Made by a program: the position numbers and the translations under genes. Positions 35,944-46,622 of a DNA stretch of 64,000 nt are shown one piece after another (position 1 is the stretch's first letter; every line of letters starts with the position of its first letter). Origin of the DNA: Melioribacteraceae bacterium (GTDB lineage: Bacteria; Bacteroidota; Ignavibacteria; Ignavibacteriales; Melioribacteraceae); contig JAEINS010000008.1 in assembly GCA_016342755.1 (NCBI GenBank), positions 1 through 64,000 on the forward strand. Reading direction: 5' to 3'. The notes beneath the pieces were generated by a model that was given only the letters and a program-made list of their open reading frames with translations, was not told where the DNA came from and ran no database searches.

Positions 35944-36110
35944 AGAACACTTATATATATTTGGTCAAAGAATATTTTATGTTGTAAAACAAGTTATGTA
36001 AGTCTTAATATCTATAATGTGTATTTATGAAAAAAACATAATTTCCGCAAAGAAAATCACTTAAGATCAAATTATTTAAAAACTAAAACAAATTAGTAGA
36101 GCTATAATTA

Positions 36111-37703
36111 ATGAGAACTAAAAAAAACATTTTTGTTACGATGATTCTGGTCATTTTTGTTCTTATTCTTGTAAATGTTTTTCATGACAAAGATAATTAC
36201 AATCTTAGATTGGAAAAACTTAGACAGGAATATGCAATTCCCAAAGAGTCATCAATCGACCATTCCAAACTTCCTGTACTTCAAAAAACTTTTAAAACTC
36301 CGCAAGAAGTAACTGAAACATGTATTGCCTGTCACACAGAAAGACACAAAGAAGTTATGGCTTCTTCTCACTGGAACTGGGAAAGAACCTCATACATTTC
36401 CGGTCGGGGTTTAACCTCAACAGGTAAAAAAAATGTACTTAACAATTTTTGTATTGGTGCCAGCAGTAACGAAGATGCTTGCGCTAAATGCCATATTGGT
36501 TATGGTGCCATAAACAATGATGAATACGATTTAACCAATGCTAGTAATGTTGATTGTATGGTTTGTCATGATAATAGCACAGAATACTTAAAGGGATCCG
36601 CAATGGCGGGGTATCCTGACAGAACTGTGAATTTAAATAAAGTTGCGCAAAGTGTTGGAAGACCTAAAAAAGATAATTGCGGTTCATGTCATTTTTACAG
36701 CGGCGGCGGAAACAATGTAAAACATGGCGATCTTGAAGAATCCATATTATCGGCAACAAAAGATGTTGATGTTCATATGGCGGCAAATGGAATGGACATG
36801 GTTTGTGTTGATTGCCATACTGCTGAAAATCATAAGCTAAAAGGAAAACTTTATTCAATTTCATCTACAAATAGTGATAGATCAAACTGTGAAGACTGCC
36901 ATACAAATCTGCCTCACTTTGATGAAATGTTAAATAGACACACTGCAAAAATTGCGTGTCAGACTTGTCATATCCCCGAATATGCAAAAGTTAATGCAAC
37001 TAAGATGGCCTGGAAATGGTCTGATGCCGGAAAATTAAAAGACGGTCAGCCATATCATGAAGAAGATGAAGATGGCAATCATACTTATCTTTCAATGAAG
37101 GGTTCATTTGACTGGCAGAAAAATGTAACGCCAGATTATGTATGGTTTAATGGAACGGCAGATCATTATGTATTAGGTGATACAATTAAATCAGTTCCTG
37201 TACAAATGAATACATTGTTTGGATCGGCAACTGACGGAAAATCGAAAATAATTCCGGTTAAAATTCATAAAGGTGATCAGATATATGATAAAAAATATAA
37301 TAATCTGATTCAGCCAAAAGTATTTGCTAAAGAAGTAGGTGACAGTGCTTACTGGAAAGACTTCGATTGGAATCTTGCGGCGGCTGCTGGTATGAAAAAA
37401 ATCGGGTTGCCTTATAGCGGTGAGTATGGATTTGTTGAAACCGAAATGTACTGGCCTGTAAATCACATGGTAAGTCCAAAAGAAAAATCACTTATGTGTG
37501 TCGACTGCCATGTAAGAGAAAATGGAAGACTTCAAAATTTAACCGGATTCTATTTACCGGGAAGAGATAAAAATGATATTCTAGATTCGCTGGGAACTAT
37601 AATGATAATACTGGCAATGGTTGGTGTACTAGCACACGGTTCTATTAGGTTTATTATGGCCATAAGAAAAGAAGAATACGAAACTGAAATAATTAATAAA
37701 TAA
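36111..37703 (+). CDS. Octahaem cytochrome c, tetrathionate-reductase family
   Basis: A 530-residue protein with eight CXXCH sites: CIACH, CAKCH, CMVCH, CGSCH, CVDCH, CEDCH, CQTCH and CVDCH. Haem spacing, with six clustered then a long haem-free stretch before the last, fits the octahaem tetrathionate reductase family, whose characterised member reduces tetrathionate, nitrite and hydroxylamine. An N-terminal signal anchor (residues 7-22) and a C-terminal transmembrane helix (about 495-515) tether it to the inner membrane. It heads an operon with a cytochrome b and a split YeeE transporter, pointing to sulfur substrates. The in vivo substrate is not proved. Confidence 0.88.
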   Translation: MRTKKNIFVTMILVIFVLILVNVFHDKDNYNLRLEKLRQEYAIPKESSIDHSKLPVLQKTFKTPQEVTETCIACHTERHKEVMASSHWNWERTSYISGRGLTSTGKKNVLNNFCIGASSNEDACAKCHIGYGAINNDEYDLTNASNVDCMVCHDNSTEYLKGSAMAGYPDRTVNLNKVAQSVGRPKKDNCGSCHFYSGGGNNVKHGDLEESILSATKDVDVHMAANGMDMVCVDCHTAENHKLKGKLYSISSTNSDRSNCEDCHTNLPHFDEMLNRHTAKIACQTCHIPEYAKVNATKMAWKWSDAGKLKDGQPYHEEDEDGNHTYLSMKGSFDWQKNVTPDYVWFNGTADHYVLGDTIKSVPVQMNTLFGSATDGKSKIIPVKIHKGDQIYDKKYNNLIQPKVFAKEVGDSAYWKDFDWNLAAAAGMKKIGLPYSGEYGFVETEMYWPVNHMVSPKEKSLMCVDCHVRENGRLQNLTGFYLPGRDKNDILDSLGTIMIILAMVGVLAHGSIRFIMAIRKEEYETEIINK

Positions 37704-37714
37704 GAGAAAATAGA

Positions 37715-38362
37715 ATGAAAGAAGTTTTAATATATACAAGGTTCGAAAGGTTTTGGCATTGGTCACAGGCTTCTCTGATTATGTTTTTGGCAGTTACCGG
37801 ATTTGAGGTTCATGGTTCGTTTGAGATGTTTGGTTTTGAAAAAGCAGTAATGTTTCACAGAGCTGCTTCTTATGCATTGCTTGGACTAATAGTTTTTGCA
37901 ATATTCTGGCATCTGACAACTGGTCAATGGCGACAGTATTTTCCAACAACAAAAAATCTTTTTGCACAAATTAGATATTATATGTTTGGTATGTTTAAAG
38001 GCGAAGATCATCCTACTCATAAAACTGAGATCAGTAAATTAAATCCGCTACAAAGATTAGTTTACATACAATTTAAGCTGATATTAATTCCTATTGTAGT
38101 AATTTCCGGTATCTTCTATCTGTTTAATAAATCGATTGATAAAAACAATATCATAGTTATAAGTGAATTTAAACTTGAAACAATTGCTGACTGGCACGTA
38201 CAGGGCGCGTTTTTATTGATCGTGTTTCTAATTATTCATGTATACATGACTACAACCGGTACAAGTATTACTTCTAATATTAAAGCTATGATTACCGGAC
38301 TTGAAGAACTTGAAAGTGAAAATAAAAATGATAAAAAAGGCGAGGCAAAAAATGAAGGCTAA
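37715..38362 (+). CDS. Di-haem cytochrome b, membrane subunit
   Basis: A 215-residue membrane protein with four hydrophobic helices and histidines placed for b-type haem: RFWHWSQASL, VMFHRAASYA, FWHLTTGQWR and LIIHVYMTTTG. It resembles the cytochrome b561/hydrogenase b-subunit fold, which passes electrons between the quinone pool and periplasmic haem proteins. It starts 11 bases after the octahaem gene, so it is the probable quinone-linked partner. Its tail is charged and overlaps the next gene by 11 bases. Confidence 0.88.
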   Translation: MKEVLIYTRFERFWHWSQASLIMFLAVTGFEVHGSFEMFGFEKAVMFHRAASYALLGLIVFAIFWHLTTGQWRQYFPTTKNLFAQIRYYMFGMFKGEDHPTHKTEISKLNPLQRLVYIQFKLILIPIVVISGIFYLFNKSIDKNNIIVISEFKLETIADWHVQGAFLLIVFLIIHVYMTTTGTSITSNIKAMITGLEELESENKNDKKGEAKNEG

Positions 38363-38873
38363 ACCATATATGAATCCTTACTTGGCCGGAGTTTTACTTG
38401 GCTTAGTATTATTGTTAACAGTCTATTTAACCGGAAGGGGACTTGGAGCGAGCGGTGCTATTAAAAGTATTGTTATAGAAACTGTTCAAACTGTAACTCC
38501 GGAACATGCTGAGAATACTGCGTACTACAGCAGTTTCAAGGCAACTCATCCTGAAGGCCCGTTACGTTCGTGGCTGGTGTTTGAAGTACTTGGTGTATTA
38601 ATCGGAGCTTTTCTTTCTGGTGTTATTTCGGATAGAGTTTCACTTAAATTGGAAAAAGGACCGCAGACTACAAAAAAAGTTAGAATTCTTGCTGCCATAG
38701 CCGGCGGAATGTTCTTTGGATTTGGATCTCAGCTTGCACGAGGCTGTACAAGCGGTGCTGCGTTAAGCGGTATGAGTGTTATGTCTTTTGGCGGTATTAT
38801 AACAATGATGGCAATTTTTGGATCAGCATATGCGGTTGCTTATTTTTTTAGAAAACTATGGATTCGAGGATAG
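38352..38873 (+). CDS. YeeE/YedE family protein, N-terminal half of a split transporter
   Basis: A 173-residue membrane protein; the ATG at 38352, after GGCGAGG, is preferred over upstream codons inside the cytochrome b gene. It carries the YeeE signature ARGCTSGAALSG in the third quarter and about four helices. Characterised YeeE proteins import thiosulfate using conserved cysteines. Here the usual single polypeptide is divided with the next gene. The two halves probably assemble. Confidence 0.88.
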   Translation: MKAKPYMNPYLAGVLLGLVLLLTVYLTGRGLGASGAIKSIVIETVQTVTPEHAENTAYYSSFKATHPEGPLRSWLVFEVLGVLIGAFLSGVISDRVSLKLEKGPQTTKKVRILAAIAGGMFFGFGSQLARGCTSGAALSGMSVMSFGGIITMMAIFGSAYAVAYFFRKLWIRG

Positions 38874-38876
38874 ATT

Positions 38877-40070
38877 ATGGGACCTTTAGTGCCTGATATT
38901 ATTGGGAATGAATTTGATTTAGTTATAGCTTTGATTTTGGGAATTGGCTTCGGCTTTATTCTTGAACAAGCTGGATTTTCAACTACAAAAAAATTAGTCG
39001 GACTTTTTTACGGTTACGACTTTACAGTATTAAGAGTGTTTTTTACCGCTGGTGTAACTGCCATGATAGGTATATTAGTTCTTGGTCATTTTAACCTGCT
39101 CGATCTGAGTTTGTTATTTATAAATCCAACATTTTTATATGCCGCGTTAGTTGGCGGAGCAATAATGGGAGTAGGATTTATACTTGGCGGATTTTGTCCC
39201 GGGACAAGTGTTTGCGCGGCGGCAGTAGGTAAAATAGACGCAATGGCGTTTTTGCTGGGATCGTTCCTTGGAATAGTTCTATTTATTGAAGGATTTTCAA
39301 TTTGGGGAGATCTTTTTATAATGGAAAGTATGGGTGATTTAAAGATGAATGAAGTTTTTGGTTTATCGCCTGAACTTTTTGCAGTAATTATTACATTGGT
39401 TGCAATTGGCGCTTTTGTAATGGTAACGAGAATAGAAGATAAAGTAAATGGACGAAAGTCATCTTATTCAACAAAAAAGATGGCAACAACATTTTCTTAT
39501 GCAATTGCACCGGTTCTAATTATTGGTATTCTTTCTTTTACATCAAATCATACGGAATCTGTGAAGAGCGATGTTGCTGAAAAATTATCAAATAATACTA
39601 AGATAAATGAAATTGCTGCGGATGAATTTTCTTCAAAACTAATTGAAAGTTATTATGATTTTAATGTAATTGATATTCGTTCAAAAGAGGAATATAAAAA
39701 ATCGCACTTACCATTGGCTATAAATATACCAGTTGATAGTCTGATGAATAAAGAGTGGGGAAATTATTTTACTCAGAATCATAAAGCAAATGTTTTTTAT
39801 GGTGATGATTTTAATAATGTTAAAAGAGCATATTTTACTGCCGAAAACATTGGGAAAGCAGAAAACTACGGTTTAATAGAATCCCACAATGAATTTAAGG
39901 CTTTATATTACAATCTTGAACAGCCTGATAAAGATAAAAGAAAAGAACTTGATGTTTATAAGTTTCGTAAAAAAATGGGTGCTGATTTAACTAAGCTTGA
40001 AGATGCAATGATGAAATTTTCGCAGCCGGTTAAGAAAAAGGCCACAAAAGCAAAAGGCGGCTGTGCCTAA
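38877..40070 (+). CDS. YeeE/YedE C-terminal half fused to a rhodanese-like domain
   Basis: A 397-residue protein starting three bases after the first YeeE half. Residues 1-180 are the second YeeE half, with the conserved GGFCPGTSVCAAAVG cysteines. After another helix (about 205-222), residues 245-345 form a rhodanese-like domain (FNVIDIRSKEEYKKSHLPLAINIPVDSL). The loop that should hold the catalytic cysteine reads NVFYGDDFNNVKRA and has none. The C-terminus ends GGCA, so a mobile cysteine may replace it. Sulfur uptake or sulfur hand-over to the octahaem cytochrome is a reasonable inference. Confidence 0.88.
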   Translation: MGPLVPDIIGNEFDLVIALILGIGFGFILEQAGFSTTKKLVGLFYGYDFTVLRVFFTAGVTAMIGILVLGHFNLLDLSLLFINPTFLYAALVGGAIMGVGFILGGFCPGTSVCAAAVGKIDAMAFLLGSFLGIVLFIEGFSIWGDLFIMESMGDLKMNEVFGLSPELFAVIITLVAIGAFVMVTRIEDKVNGRKSSYSTKKMATTFSYAIAPVLIIGILSFTSNHTESVKSDVAEKLSNNTKINEIAADEFSSKLIESYYDFNVIDIRSKEEYKKSHLPLAINIPVDSLMNKEWGNYFTQNHKANVFYGDDFNNVKRAYFTAENIGKAENYGLIESHNEFKALYYNLEQPDKDKRKELDVYKFRKKMGADLTKLEDAMMKFSQPVKKKATKAKGGCA

Positions 40071-40087
40071 ATAAATAGTTTTATGTG

Positions 40088-40123
40088 AAAGTCCGTTCTC
40101 TATTTGAGGCGGACTTTTTTTTT
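40088..40123 (+). terminator. Rho-independent terminator of the octahaem operon
   Basis: AAAGTCCG pairs with CGGACTTT, followed by T9. It ends the four-gene operon. Confidence 0.9.
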
Positions 40124-40195
40124 ATCTGAATGATTTTCTTTTATCAATAACATATATTTGATGAAAATTATTTTTTTACAATTAATAATACTTTC

Positions 40196-40813
40196 ATGTA
40201 TTCAAATATAACTGCTGTAATACTTTCCGGGGGCAAAAGCTCACGAATGGGTGAAAACAAAGCTCTCTTAAAAATTGGTGAAAAAACTGTTATTCAAATA
40301 ATACATGATTGCCTTGCAAAGATATTTGAGAACATAATTTTAATTTCCAACTCACCGGATGAATATCCCTTTTTAGCATGTCCAATATTTAAAGATTTAT
40401 ATCCCGGTTTTGGCCCGGCATCGGGAATTCATGCGGGACTTATTAATACAGCTACCGAAAAAAACTTTTTCATTTCTTGCGACATGCCGTTATTTAATAT
40501 TGAAATGATAAAATATATTGTAGAATATAAGACTGCCAAAAATGTTGTTCTCCCAGAATGGGAGAATAGAATTGAAAGATTATTCGGAGTATATTCAAAA
40601 AATAATTTACCGGTATTTGAACAGGTGTTTATAGGAAATGATAGAAATATTACTGATAAAAACGATAAAAGATATAAGCTGTATTCTATAATAGAAAAGC
40701 TGAATGCGGAAATTTTAAAAGTTGATGATCTTCCTTTTTTTAGGCATGATATGTTTTTTAATATGAACGATAAAGAAGAGTTAAATTATGTAAAATCTGT
40801 ATTCAATAAATAA
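40196..40813 (+). CDS. mobA: Molybdenum cofactor guanylyltransferase MobA
   Basis: MobA adds GMP to molybdenum cofactor, making the guanine-dinucleotide form used by DMSO-reductase-family enzymes. The nucleotide-binding motif LSGGKSSRMGENKALL is at residues 10-25, with GPASGIHAGL and SCDMPLF following. At 205 residues the length is normal. It is a single gene between terminators, 4.4 kb after the other Moco genes. Its presence implies a molybdopterin-guanine-dinucleotide enzyme elsewhere in the genome, since none is in the window. Confidence 0.92.
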   Translation: MYSNITAVILSGGKSSRMGENKALLKIGEKTVIQIIHDCLAKIFENIILISNSPDEYPFLACPIFKDLYPGFGPASGIHAGLINTATEKNFFISCDMPLFNIEMIKYIVEYKTAKNVVLPEWENRIERLFGVYSKNNLPVFEQVFIGNDRNITDKNDKRYKLYSIIEKLNAEILKVDDLPFFRHDMFFNMNDKEELNYVKSVFNK

Positions 40814-40856
40814 TTTGTTTCCTTGTAAAGCTATTTATTGATTAGAGCGGATAATA

Positions 40857-40890
40857 AAAAAGGTCTTCCATTAAATGAAAGACCTTTTCT
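40857..40890. terminator. Bidirectional terminator between mobA and mdh
   Basis: AAAAGGTCTTcCATT and AATGaAAGACCTTTT pair and give a T run on each strand. It separates the converging mobA and mdh genes. Confidence 0.85.
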
Positions 40891-40911
40891 AAAACTTATG
40901 TTAAGAAAAAA

Positions 40912-41910
<999 letters not shown>

Positions 41911-42012
41911 TTAAAACATCTGAGAAAAATTTCTCGATTATAAAATTTAGAATAGTAATATATCAAATTTAGTCTTAAAAAAGAAAGGAAATTAGGATGC
42001 GGATAAAAAAAA

Positions 42013-42423
42013 TTATTTTGCTATTATCAAAATTGCTTCAGTTCCGTCATCGGTAAAATTATATTTAAGATCATCTAAAAATGTATTCATTATATGAATA
42101 CCACGCCCGTTTTCTTTTAAAATATTTTCTGGAATTGTGGGATCGGGAACATCTTCAACTATAAAACCGGTTCCTTCATCTTTAAATATAATTTCATACT
42201 TATCATCATGAATATTAAAAGTAATTTTAATTTTTTTATTTTTATCCATTTTATTGCCGTGAAGAATTGAATTAGAACTGGCTTCGGCTACTGCTAGAGC
42301 CAGGTTATCAAGCTGGTCTTCTTTAATACCGGCTTTACGGGCAATTTCAATTACAAATTCTTCAATCTCAGGTAATAACTCAGGATTTGAAGGATATTGT
42401 TTTGTGTATGTTTCCAGAATCAA
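42013..42423 (-). CDS. RsbW-like anti-sigma factor / serine-protein kinase
   Basis: A 136-residue protein of the GHKL ATPase type: the N-box NLALAVAEASSNSILHGNK, then DEGTGF, and GRGIHIMNTFLDDL as the lid. RsbW-like proteins bind a sigma factor or phosphorylate an anti-sigma antagonist. No sigma-factor or antagonist gene lies beside it, so its partner is unknown. It follows a barrel gene and the AI-2E transporter on the same strand. Confidence 0.88.
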   Translation of the reverse strand: MILETYTKQYPSNPELLPEIEEFVIEIARKAGIKEDQLDNLALAVAEASSNSILHGNKMDKNKKIKITFNIHDDKYEIIFKDEGTGFIVEDVPDPTIPENILKENGRGIHIMNTFLDDLKYNFTDDGTEAILIIAK

Positions 42424-42484
42424 TTATACTCCGATACTCTGTCACTTAAGACTTAAATTTAATAAAATAATTCAAAATAAAAAA

Positions 42485-44389
42485 TTACAAGAACCAATTC
42501 ATCCTAAGTGTTAAATTGGCCGATTCCCGTTCTCTGTTGTCTGTAGATATAAAGCTATACCAGCCATTAAAATAGACTTCAAGTTTCGAATTTAATCTGT
42601 ACCTTATATTTGAAACCGGGCCGCGGGATTTATATTCACTTGCTTTTTGTTTCACATTATTTTTATTGTAACCATAAGTAGTTAAACCGAAATATCTAAA
42701 TCCAACGCCCAAAGTTAAAGCTCTAAAATTATACACTAATCTTGGCTCAAGTAATAACTCAGTTAAATAACGCACTGGTTTATTCTTAAATTGACCCCAT
42801 GCAAAATCGCCCTGTTCAGAAAATTTAGCACTGCCATAAAAGGTTAAAGCGGTTTTTTGAGTTAATCTAAATCTGGATGAATCTTTTAAAGTTAACTGTC
42901 TGAAGGAAAAGCTTTTGTAATTTGGATTTATATCTTCAAAATCGTAAACAGTATAATTAGCCGATACTTCGGCAGAATTAGTAGATGTTAATTTTGTTGA
43001 TCTATAAGTTCCGCCGCTCGAAAGTTTTATTAACCGGCGAATATTATTATTAGAACTGCGTTCCGAAAAAATATAAACAATATGGTTTATACTTCCTTCA
43101 AGATTAACAAACAGATTAAAAAACTTTGAAAATTTGTGATCATAATTAATTCTGACAATAGATAGCAATTCATCCCGGTCATCATAATTAGTTTCACTCG
43201 GTGTATCGTAAGTCATTTTTCTATGATAGAAACTTGCGGTTAAAACATCTTTACCGGAAAGGTTATAGGCACCATTTAATGAGAGTGTAATAAGCTGCGC
43301 GCTATTGTTTTTTTCAGCCTCATTATCTTTACGCTGCTCAACAAATATCTGATTTAGATCACCTAAATTTTTTGGCCGATATTTTTCTTCAAGCTCTGCA
43401 AACGAAAGTTTGAACATTGTATAAAGCCGGTCAGTTTTGTATCTGGCCGAAGCATCAAAGTTTATTTTAAATTCTTCAATCTGTGAATCATAGTTTGTAG
43501 AATTAGTAAGTGAGGGAACACGATATCTGGTATTCCGGTCAATTTTTCTCCACCCGACTTTACCAAGAAAATTCAGATCAATTTTATTATCACCCGAGCT
43601 ATAATTAATATTATCGTACAAATGGTAATTTACCTCTGAGCGGCTTTGAATATTGTTTTGAACATTAAAAAGACTGCTGGTCATAGAATCGGCTTCAAAA
43701 TAAAAATCTTTTCTAACTTCAGAAAAATGTGCGTTTATATTATTCTGAAATTGCTGTTCAAATTTATTGTTTAAGTTTAAAGTAACATTTCTAATTGTAT
43801 TTTTTCTTGGAGAAATATCTTCGTTCTGAAATCTTAAAAATGAATTGATGGTGAAATCTTCGAACTTATATTTATCAACCAAAATCTCCGAACCATAGAT
43901 ATAACCTTTATCATACTCTCCAATCTGTTTATTAACCGCAAATCCGGCGTATGGAGTTAATTTAATTTCATTGCTAATAACCCATTTCCCATAAAAGGAT
44001 GAATAAACCCTTGCCGCATTATTTATTGCTAATTTTCTATCATCCGAATAAATATCATTCTTAAACTGCAAACCTATTTTTAAGGAATTATTTAAATCGT
44101 ATTCGCCAAGTGCCGATAAATAATGCTCATCCTTAATATTCTTCGAAATTGAATTTACAACTGTTGAGAAAAATGTTTCGCTTAATCCTATAAACAGTTT
44201 TTCATTCTGGATGTTATATTTAAATCCGGCATTAAAATTTGAAGTGTTTAGATCTTTTATAAAAGAAGTATTAAGGGATTTGTTTTCAAAATGCACTTTA
44301 TATAAATCTAAACTGTCACTAGAAATTTGTGCATTAATTATATTACTAAAAATGAAAATGAACGCTATATTAAGAAGAATCTTTTTCAA
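42485..44389 (-). CDS. Predicted large outer-membrane beta-barrel protein
   Basis: A 634-residue exported protein with signal peptide (ending IINAQ). The rest is rich in alternating amphipathic strands and Tyr, Asn and Ser, ending in NLTLRMNWFL, a strong barrel end. No plug domain or TonB box was seen. The family was not recognised. It lies between the AI-2E transporter and the anti-sigma-like gene; the spacing of 14 bases to the AI-2E gene suggests one operon. Confidence 0.72.
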   Translation of the reverse strand: MKKILLNIAFIFIFSNIINAQISSDSLDLYKVHFENKSLNTSFIKDLNTSNFNAGFKYNIQNEKLFIGLSETFFSTVVNSISKNIKDEHYLSALGEYDLNNSLKIGLQFKNDIYSDDRKLAINNAARVYSSFYGKWVISNEIKLTPYAGFAVNKQIGEYDKGYIYGSEILVDKYKFEDFTINSFLRFQNEDISPRKNTIRNVTLNLNNKFEQQFQNNINAHFSEVRKDFYFEADSMTSSLFNVQNNIQSRSEVNYHLYDNINYSSGDNKIDLNFLGKVGWRKIDRNTRYRVPSLTNSTNYDSQIEEFKINFDASARYKTDRLYTMFKLSFAELEEKYRPKNLGDLNQIFVEQRKDNEAEKNNSAQLITLSLNGAYNLSGKDVLTASFYHRKMTYDTPSETNYDDRDELLSIVRINYDHKFSKFFNLFVNLEGSINHIVYIFSERSSNNNIRRLIKLSSGGTYRSTKLTSTNSAEVSANYTVYDFEDINPNYKSFSFRQLTLKDSSRFRLTQKTALTFYGSAKFSEQGDFAWGQFKNKPVRYLTELLLEPRLVYNFRALTLGVGFRYFGLTTYGYNKNNVKQKASEYKSRGPVSNIRYRLNSKLEVYFNGWYSFISTDNRERESANLTLRMNWFL

Positions 44390-44403
44390 TAGTGATAAAA
44401 TAT

Positions 44404-45465
44404 TTATGAAGTCTTTATGATTTTATAGTTTTTGTATCCGACATATATTTCTTTAGTTGCCGATTTTACTACAGTTGCAACAGGTACCGCTAATAACATA
44501 CCGATAACACCTAATATTTTGCTGCCGATAAGAATTAATAAAATTATCAGTAAAGGATGCATATCAGTAGTTTTAGAAAAAATATTCGGCTGAATAAAAC
44601 CGTTATCGAAAGTGTATATAATTAGAAACATTATTAATATTTGCGGAAACATCGAGAAGTCGCCAAACTGCATAAGGCTTATTATTATTGCCGGTAATCC
44701 GCCTATAAGTGGTCCAAAGTAGGGAATTAAATGCCCGACTCCTGCTATTAAACCTATAGAAATTGAATTATCAATTCCTAAAATTGTTAATCCTGCCGCG
44801 CTTAAAAAGCCGACTAGAAAAGCATCGAATATCCATCCGCGAACAAATCGGCCTAAACCATAAATAATTTTTTGAACAACCGAATACGACATTTCAAAAT
44901 ATCTGTTTGGCATTATGTTAATTATACCATTAATTATTTTTTTGTTATCCTTTAGCAAAAAGAAGGTCATAAAAGGAACTATAATTGAAATGGATAATAC
45001 AGAAAAAATACTTGAAATTATTTGTGTAAAGTTATCGATTGATGTAAAAAACAGTGAGCTAATAAATTGACTTAGCTGACTAGTAAAATTTGAAGTGTTA
45101 ATAAACGGAAGATAAGCGTTTATTTCTGCTTCAAGCTGTGTTATAGAACCTGCTACAGTTTCCTGGTTAAATGTTTTTGAGAGAGTGTTAAACTGTCTTA
45201 TTATTTTAGGAATTAAAACAGAGAAACCAAGAACAACACTAACTATACTTACACCAAATGCAATTAACACAGAGTAAATTCTTTTAATACCAAGTTTATC
45301 AATTTGGTTAACAAATGGGTTAAATATTAAAGCAATTAATATTGAAATTGAGAGCATTAAAATTATATCTAAAAAAATATATGAAAAATAGAATGCCGCA
45401 ATAATACCTGTTAATAGGGCAGTAATTTGATATAATCTCTTAAAAGAATAATCAGATAAAGGCAT
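44404..45465 (-). CDS. AI-2E family transporter
   Basis: A 353-residue membrane protein of the AI-2E (TqsA/PerM) family, with about eight helices and the conserved block GVGHLIPYFGPLIGGLPAIIISL followed by IYTFDNGFIQPNIF. Members export small molecules or sodium in different species, so the substrate is open. Transcribed divergently from pta and probably with the downstream barrel gene. Confidence 0.88.
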   Translation of the reverse strand: MPLSDYSFKRLYQITALLTGIIAAFYFSYIFLDIILMLSISILIALIFNPFVNQIDKLGIKRIYSVLIAFGVSIVSVVLGFSVLIPKIIRQFNTLSKTFNQETVAGSITQLEAEINAYLPFINTSNFTSQLSQFISSLFFTSIDNFTQIISSIFSVLSISIIVPFMTFFLLKDNKKIINGIINIMPNRYFEMSYSVVQKIIYGLGRFVRGWIFDAFLVGFLSAAGLTILGIDNSISIGLIAGVGHLIPYFGPLIGGLPAIIISLMQFGDFSMFPQILIMFLIIYTFDNGFIQPNIFSKTTDMHPLLIILLILIGSKILGVIGMLLAVPVATVVKSATKEIYVGYKNYKIIKTS

Positions 45466-45623
45466 TTCAAAACCTGTAATGTTAGAAGATCAGCAAAGCT
45501 AATATTTTCAATTAATTTAATTTAATCAAATTAAATTTGAATTTTATGATATAATAATTCATTTTTAAATGAAAGTGCTTAATTTTGTATAACTAATTAT
45601 AATAATTCATAACAAGGTGAAAA

Positions 45624-46607
45624 ATGACCAGCATACCATTAATGGAAGTAATTAAAAAGAATGCTTCCGCTAGAAAAAAGACTATAGTATTACCTGAATC
45701 TCATGATGAAAGAGTATTAAAAGCCGCGGAAATTTTAGTTAAAGAAAATATTGCTTCAGTAATAACAATAGGTAATGAAGAAAAGATTCGTGAAACTGCT
45801 GTAGAATTAAATGTTGATTTACAGGGTGTTAGAATTTATGATCCTGAAAAATCGGATAAGCTTAGTGACTTTGCAAACATTTTCTATAACATGAGAAAAC
45901 ACAAAGGTCTTACCATTGAAGAAGCCCGTGAGATAATGAAAAAAGATTTATTTTTTGGCGCAATGATGGTTAAAGAAGGAATGGCTGATGGTTTTGTTGC
46001 CGGTTCAACAGCTTCTACCGGCGATGTACTTCGTGCCGCAATTCAATGTGTAGGAATGCCTGAAGGATGCTCAATAGTATCAAGTTTCTTTTTAATGATA
46101 TTCCCGGAACAGGTTTTCAGTTTTGCTGACTGTGCAGTTGTTCCAAATCCGGATGCGCAGCAATTAGCCGATATAGCTATCTCTACTGCTGATAACCATA
46201 AAAAACTTACCGGCGAAGAACCTTATGTTGCAATGTTATCCTTTTCTTCTAAAGGCAGCGCAAAACATGAATTAGTTGATAAAGTAATTGAAGCAACAAC
46301 TATTGCTAAAACTAAAAGACCAGATCTTAAAATTGACGGGGAACTTCAATTTGATGCGGCTATTATTGAATCGATTGGAAAGAAAAAATGTCCGGACAGT
46401 GATGTTGCCGGTAGAGCTAACGTGTTAGTTTTTCCTGATCTGCAAGCCGGAAATATAGGATATAAAATTGCACAGAGATTAGGCAATGCAGAAGCTGTTG
46501 GTCCGGTTGTACAAGGATTAAAAAAACCTTTGTTCGATCTTAGTCGAGGCTGCAGTGTTAATGATATTGTTAATACATCAGCTATTTCAGCTTTAATGGC
46601 CGATTAA
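45624..46607 (+). CDS. pta: Phosphate acetyltransferase
   Basis: A 327-residue enzyme interconverting acetyl-CoA and acetyl-phosphate, used in acetate production or activation. Recognised segments: IVLPESHDERVLKAAE, DGFVAGSTASTGDVLRAAIQ, SSFFLMIF, FPDLQAGNIGYKIAQRLG and GPVVQGLKKPLFDLSRGC. The short form lacks the N-terminal DRTGG region. AAGGTG precedes the ATG. No ackA lies beside it. Confidence 0.93.
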   Translation: MTSIPLMEVIKKNASARKKTIVLPESHDERVLKAAEILVKENIASVITIGNEEKIRETAVELNVDLQGVRIYDPEKSDKLSDFANIFYNMRKHKGLTIEEAREIMKKDLFFGAMMVKEGMADGFVAGSTASTGDVLRAAIQCVGMPEGCSIVSSFFLMIFPEQVFSFADCAVVPNPDAQQLADIAISTADNHKKLTGEEPYVAMLSFSSKGSAKHELVDKVIEATTIAKTKRPDLKIDGELQFDAAIIESIGKKKCPDSDVAGRANVLVFPDLQAGNIGYKIAQRLGNAEAVGPVVQGLKKPLFDLSRGCSVNDIVNTSAISALMAD

Positions 46608-46622
46608 TAAAAATCGCATAAA

